From the NCBI GenBank assembly GCA_027489135.1, contig JAIYAI010000731.1:1-16802 (forward strand): a stretch of 16,802 nucleotides of DNA, in the 5' to 3' direction. The position numbers and the translations under genes are program-made. Below the pieces are notes generated by a model. It searched no databases, was not told where the DNA came from, and saw only the letters and a program-made list of their open reading frames with translations. This DNA is from Acetobacteraceae bacterium. Lineage in GTDB: Bacteria; Pseudomonadota; Alphaproteobacteria; Acetobacterales; Acetobacteraceae. Positions 13,619-16,802 of the stretch are shown here, piece after piece; positions within the stretch are counted from its first letter, which is position 1, and each line of letters starts with the position of its first letter.

Positions 13619-15308
13619 AGAGGGCCTCCCGGAAGGGCACCGCGCCGAGGCGGCGGTAGGTGTCGACGAAGCGCTCGCCGGGGTCGCGGCGATCGACATA
13701 GGTGCGGAGCAGGGTCTCCACCGCATCGACCACGGCGTCGTAGGAGAAGGCGGGGCCGATCAGTTCACCGATCGACGCGTCGTTGCCCTGGTTGCCGCCG
13801 AGGGTGATCTGATAAACCTCCTCGCCGCGCTTATCGACGCCGAGGATGCCGATGTGCCCCACATGGTGGTGGCCGCAGGCGTTGATGCAGCCGGAGATGT
13901 TGAGGTTCAGCTCCCCGATCTCGAGCTGCCGGTCGAGCCGGGCGAAACGCTCCGAGATGCGCTGGGCGACGGGGATGGAACGTGCCGTGGCCAGCGCGCA
14001 ATAGTCCATCCCCGGGCAGGCGATGATGTCGCTGACGAGCCCGATATTCGGCGTCGCCAGGCCGAGCGGGCCGAGCGCCTGCCAGAGCGTGAAGAGATCC
14101 TCCTGCCGCACATGCGCGAGGACGAGGTTCTGGGAATGCGTCACGCGGATCTCGCCGAAGCTGTAGCGCTCGGCGAGGTCGGCCAGCGCCTCCATCTGAT
14201 CGGCGCTGGCATCGCCGGGGATGCCGCCGATCGGCTTGAGGGAGATGGTCACCGAAGCATAGCCCGGCGCGCGGTGCGGCCGGAGCGCGTTGCGCGTCCA
14301 GGCGGCGAACTCCGCATTCTCCCGCCGCGCACGCACATAGGTCGCGGGCTCGTCGGCCAGCGCCGCGAAGGGCGGGGCTGCAAAATGCGCCGCGATGGCG
14401 GCGACGATGGCGGGATCGAGCGCGTAGGGGTCGCGCGGGATGGCGGCGAATTCCCGCTCCACCGCGCCGGCGAATTCCGCGCCCATGTCGCGCACGAGGA
14501 TCTTGATGCGGGCGCGATAGATGTTCTCCCGCTGGCCGAGCGCGTTGTAGACGCGCAGCACCGCTTCCATGAAGCGCAGGAAGTCGGCCTCCGGCACCCA
14601 GTCGCGGATCTTCGTCCCCAGCAGCGGCGTGCGGCCGAGGCCGCCGCCGACCCAGACCTCGAAGCCCACCGCGCCGCCGGCGTCGCGCTTGGCCAGCACG
14701 CCGATGTCGTGCACCTGCGCGGCGACGCGGTCCTGCGGACTGCCGGTGACGGCGATCTTGAACTTGCGCGGCAGCCAGGTGAACTCCGGGTGCAGCGTCG
14801 ACCATTGCCGCAGGATCTCGGCATAGATCCGGGGGTCCACCACCTCGTCGCACGCGGCGCCGGCGTATTCGTCGGTGGTGACGTTGCGGATGCAATTGCC
14901 GCTGGTCTGGATGGCGTGCATGTCGACATCCGCCAGCGCCTCGAGCATGGCGCAGACGTCCTCCAGCTTCGTCCAGTTGAACTGGATGTTCTGCCGCGTG
15001 GTGAAGTGGCCGAAGCCGCGGTCCCAGCGCCGCGCGATCATGCCGAGCTGCCGCATCTGTGTACTGCTCAGCAGGCCGTAGGGGATGGCGACGCGCAGCA
15101 TGTAGGCATGGAGCTGCAGGTAGAGGCCATTCATCAGGCGCAGCGGCTTGAACTCGTCCTCGGTCAGGGCGCCGTCGATGCGGCGCTGCACCTGGCCGCG
15201 GAACTCCGCAATGCGCTCCTGCAGGAAGGCGCGGTCGATCGCGTCGTATCGGTAGAGGCGGGCGTGCTCCGGATGGCGCGGGGCGCCCACGGGCGTAACG
15301 GCGTTCAT
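13605..15308 (-). CDS. cysI: Sulfite reductase hemoprotein (nitrite/sulfite reductase family)
   Basis: A 567-residue siroheme/[4Fe-4S] reductase that reduces sulfite to sulfide with six electrons in the cytoplasm. Cluster ligands are C431 and C437 in ACPGMDYC (CX5C) and C474 and C478 in SGCINACGHHH (CX3C). Siroheme contacts include HFTTRQNIQFNW (101-112) and TSGNCIRNVT (135-144), with a second half-repeat motif at RVTHSQNLVLA (388-398). GHHHVGHIGILGVDKRGEE is typical of the form that works with DUF2849 and DUF934 rather than with CysJ. Sulfite specificity is inferred from the operon partners; nitrite reduction cannot be excluded from the family alone. It begins 2 bp after the DUF2849 stop. 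Confidence 0.93.
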   Translation of the reverse strand: MNAVTPVGAPRHPEHARLYRYDAIDRAFLQERIAEFRGQVQRRIDGALTEDEFKPLRLMNGLYLQLHAYMLRVAIPYGLLSSTQMRQLGMIARRWDRGFGHFTTRQNIQFNWTKLEDVCAMLEALADVDMHAIQTSGNCIRNVTTDEYAGAACDEVVDPRIYAEILRQWSTLHPEFTWLPRKFKIAVTGSPQDRVAAQVHDIGVLAKRDAGGAVGFEVWVGGGLGRTPLLGTKIRDWVPEADFLRFMEAVLRVYNALGQRENIYRARIKILVRDMGAEFAGAVEREFAAIPRDPYALDPAIVAAIAAHFAAPPFAALADEPATYVRARRENAEFAAWTRNALRPHRAPGYASVTISLKPIGGIPGDASADQMEALADLAERYSFGEIRVTHSQNLVLAHVRQEDLFTLWQALGPLGLATPNIGLVSDIIACPGMDYCALATARSIPVAQRISERFARLDRQLEIGELNLNISGCINACGHHHVGHIGILGVDKRGEEVYQITLGGNQGNDASIGELIGPAFSYDAVVDAVETLLRTYVDRRDPGERFVDTYRRLGAVPFREALYAPA

Positions 15309-15310
15309 CG

Positions 15311-15619
15311 TCAGCTCGCCAGGGCCAGGCGTAGCGCGGGCTCGGCAACCACGCTGGGGCCGGTGACGCGCAGGCGCTCGCGGAAGCGGCGCGGGGTCGG
15401 CAGGCCGGCGGCGAGGTCGACTTCCACCGCATAGGGACCGACGACGCGCGGGTCCTGCGGGACCCGGGCGGCGGCCTCGGCCGGGAAGACCCGGGCCTCG
15501 GCGATGCGGGGGCTCCAGGTGCCGTCGCCAGCGAGCCAGGCGACGCGGCCGTCCGAGAGGAAGTTGCCGGTGAAGACCACGGGCGCGGTTGCGGGGCGAA
15601 GCTTCGCGGGGCTGGACAT
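15311..15619 (-). CDS. DUF2849 domain protein, first gene of the sulfite-reduction operon
   Basis: A 102-residue protein of the DUF2849 family, seen in PVVFTGNFLSDGRVAWLAGDG (13-33) and WSPRIAEARVF (35-45); family members read 'vvtAN.L.dG.vvyl...g.W...l..A'. The family lies directly upstream of alphaproteobacterial cysI genes and is presumed to help the reductase; its biochemistry is unknown. No signal peptide or membrane helix is visible. The ATG at 15617-15619 lacks a clear Shine-Dalgarno. Its promoter must be in the 168-bp gap shared with cobA. Together with cysI (2-bp gap) it heads a probable six-gene transcript running to the VOC gene. Confidence 0.82.
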   Translation of the reverse strand: MSSPAKLRPATAPVVFTGNFLSDGRVAWLAGDGTWSPRIAEARVFPAEAAARVPQDPRVVGPYAVEVDLAAGLPTPRRFRERLRVTGPSVVAEPALRLALAS

Positions 15620-15787
15620 GGCTGGCTGGCTTTCACGTCATCGCAGCGGTGAATTCTTAATCTACTATGTTGAGACGGATATACAAGCCAGGGGGTTCCA
15701 ACGGGCTGCGGATGGGGGCCATGCAAAACAGCGCTTGCGGGTCGGGGATAGGCTGTGCTGTTAAATCACCAGCCCAGGAATAAACGT
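15620..15787. promoter_or_regulatory. Divergent control region, sulfite-reductase operon / cobA
   Basis: This 168-bp gap carries the start signals of both sulfur-related transcripts. It is AT-rich at 15650-15690 (around CTACTATGTTGAGACGGATATAC), where promoters in both directions are likely, but no consensus hexamer pair stands out. The cobA ribosome site AGGAA lies at 15776-15780, 7 nt before the ATG. A shared regulator of CysB or Rrf2 type would be expected; I see no clear dyad. Confidence 0.5.
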
Positions 15788-16621
15788 ATGTCAGACGTAG
15801 AATATCCCGCCGTCCTCGCCAGCGGCGACGTCCCCCGCCCCGGCGAGGTCTGGCTGGTCGGCGCCGGCCCCGGCGACCCCGGCCTGCTGACCCTGCGGGC
15901 GGCGGAGGCGCTGAAGCGCGCCGACCTCGTGCTGCACGACGCCCTGCCCGGCCGCGCGGTGCTGCGCCTGGTGCGGGCGGGGGCCACCATCCTCAACGTC
16001 GGCAAGCGCAAGGGCCAGGCGCCGATGAGCCAGGCGCGGATCAATGCCCGACTGATCGAGGGCGCGCGGGCCGGGCAGCGGGTGGTGCGCCTCAAGGGCG
16101 GCGACCCCTTCGTCTTCGGCCGCGGCGGCGAGGAGGCGATCGCGCTGGCCGAGGCCGACGTTGCCTGGCGCGTGGTGCCGGGCGTCTCCGCGGGCCTCGC
16201 GGCACCGGCGGCGGCGGGCATCCCGCTGACCCACCGCGGCGTCGCCAGCGCCGTGACCTTCGTGACGGGGCATGACGAGGCCGGCGCCCTGCCGGACAAT
16301 GTCGATTGGGCGGCGCTGGCGCAGGCGGGCGGGACCATCGCGGCCTTCATGGCGCTGACCAGGCTGGACGAGATCGCGCTGCGCCTCCTGGCGGCGGGGC
16401 GCGACCCGGCGACGCCGGTGGCGGTGGTCTCCCAGGCCTCGCTGCCGGGGCAGGCGGTGCTGCGGACGACGCTGGGGGCCGCGACCCTGGCCGTGCGGCG
16501 CAGCGGGATCGCCACGCCGGCCTTGATCGTGATCGGGGCGGTGGCCGGGCTTGCCGCGCAGTTGCTGCCGGCCCTGCCCGTGCCGGTCGAGGCGGTCGCC
16601 CGTCGCCGGGCTGGTACTTGA
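15788..16621 (+). CDS. cobA: Uroporphyrinogen-III C-methyltransferase (SUMT)
   Basis: A 277-residue tetrapyrrole methyltransferase that converts uroporphyrinogen III to precorrin-2 with two S-adenosylmethionines. It is the branch point to siroheme and cobalamin. Motifs are VGAGPGDPGLLTLRA (24-38), LHDALPG (49-55), RLKGGDPFVFGRGGEE (101-116), VPGVSAG (130-136) and PLTHRGVASAVTFVTGH (near 148-164). It corresponds to the C-terminal half of fused CysG; the N-terminal half is the separate minus-strand dehydrogenase, so the siroheme pathway is split across two divergent transcripts. The ATG at 15788 with AGGAA is chosen over an in-frame upstream codon at 15755. The C-terminal 15 residues are basic. 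Confidence 0.93.
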   Translation: MSDVEYPAVLASGDVPRPGEVWLVGAGPGDPGLLTLRAAEALKRADLVLHDALPGRAVLRLVRAGATILNVGKRKGQAPMSQARINARLIEGARAGQRVVRLKGGDPFVFGRGGEEAIALAEADVAWRVVPGVSAGLAAPAAAGIPLTHRGVASAVTFVTGHDEAGALPDNVDWAALAQAGGTIAAFMALTRLDEIALRLLAAGRDPATPVAVVSQASLPGQAVLRTTLGAATLAVRRSGIATPALIVIGAVAGLAAQLLPALPVPVEAVARRRAGT

Positions 16622-16728
16622 TCGGATCCGCATATGGTCAGACGCTCGCGAGCCCATCGTAATGTCGGGCAGATATCATTCGAGGCCGCGACGCGGAGGA
16701 TCCGCCGCGCCCATCCAGGAGCAAAGCC
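16622..16728 (+). promoter_or_regulatory. Intergenic region upstream of the peroxiredoxin gene
   Basis: This 107-bp gap has a 10-bp palindrome, GCTCGCGAGC (16644-16653), a -10-like TATCAT (16674-16679) without a recognisable -35, and a GC-rich stem region near 16692-16709. AGGAG at 16717-16721 is the ribosome site of the next gene. A separate promoter for the peroxiredoxin is likely but not proven. Confidence 0.35.
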
Positions 16729-16802
16729 ATGACCCTTGCCATCGGGCAGAAGGCCCCCGACTTCGAGGCCGACACCACCCAGGGCCGCATCCGCTTCCAC
16801 GA
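16729..16802 (+). CDS. Peroxiredoxin, probably 1-Cys type (partial, N-terminal end)
   Basis: Only the first 24 codons lie in the window. They read MTLAIGQKAPDFEADTTQGR followed by IRFH, the usual opening of Prx6/1-Cys peroxiredoxins ('lgd.aPdFea.Tt.G.i.fh'). Such enzymes reduce peroxides with a cysteine about 45 residues from the start, which is beyond the window. The ATG has a strong Shine-Dalgarno, AGGAG at 16717-16721, 7 nt upstream. The subtype rests on the N-terminal pattern alone. Confidence 0.75.
   Translation, partial: MTLAIGQKAPDFEADTTQGRIRFH

Noticed and set aside
13191..15434. Plus-strand open frame of 747 codons opposite cysI
   Set aside because: It is complementary to cysI and DUF934, which carry clear motifs. 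The translation is rich in His, Arg, Gly and Ala with no domain.
13831..15726. Minus-strand open frame of 631 codons over cysI and DUF2849
   Set aside because: It is a second reading frame of the same strand as cysI, with arginine-rich low-complexity product and no motifs.
1..16802. Search for tRNA, rRNA, CRISPR, insertion sequences, toxin-antitoxin or phage-defence genes
   Set aside because: No cloverleaf, rRNA segment, regularly spaced repeat, transposase or recognisable defence module was seen by eye. Faint or degenerate elements could be missed without computation.

Overview
The window is a gene-dense stretch of a high-GC bacterial chromosome. Strong G/C bias at third codon positions, the CysI–DUF2849–DUF934 sulfite-reduction cluster and a PraR/PhrR-like XRE regulator point to an alphaproteobacterium. 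My best guess is Acetobacteraceae (Roseomonas-like), but that is inference without a database search. No rRNA, tRNA, CRISPR array, integrase, transposase or prophage gene is visible. Every large gene is assignable to a known family except one MarR-like protein.

Layout. (1) 1-416: 3' end of a peptide/nickel-type ABC substrate-binding protein. (2) 454-1485: membrane fatty-acid desaturase, facing a convergent double-winged-helix MarR-like protein (1495-2295, minus). Upstream of the latter is a 257-bp relatively AT-rich, dyad-rich intergenic stretch. (3) 2553-4879: cysteine synthase (minus), divergent from a cysteine-free Rrf2 regulator that is followed after 3 bp by a six-TM ABC-type membrane protein with no ATPase domain. 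(4) 4882-6078 (minus): PA0069-type radical SAM protein. Divergent from it is a plus-strand run of a TIGR04283-like glycosyltransferase, a DUF2064/TIGR04282-like protein, an HPP membrane protein and apolipoprotein N-acyltransferase (lnt), ending at 9583. (5) 9755-10198: XRE regulator behind a near-consensus sigma-70 promoter overlapped by an inverted repeat, with a structured leader. It converges on a DUF2244 membrane protein. (6) 10910-15619 (minus): an apparent six-gene operon, in transcription order DUF2849, sulfite reductase hemoprotein, DUF934, Bug-type periplasmic binding protein, precorrin-2 dehydrogenase, VOC dioxygenase-like protein. (7) 15788-16621: divergent cobA (SUMT). (8) 16729 to the window end: start of a 1-Cys peroxiredoxin.

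The connecting theme is assimilatory sulfur metabolism. CobA and the Met8/CysG-N-like dehydrogenase supply siroheme to the CysI-type reductase; sulfide then goes to cysteine synthase elsewhere in the window, beside a possible CymR-like regulator. The least ordinary points are the Bug binding protein translationally coupled into the sulfite-reductase operon, the ATPase-less ABC membrane protein coupled to an Rrf2 regulator, and the elaborate control region of the XRE gene. I see no convincing evidence of a wholly new system. These three are the best leads.
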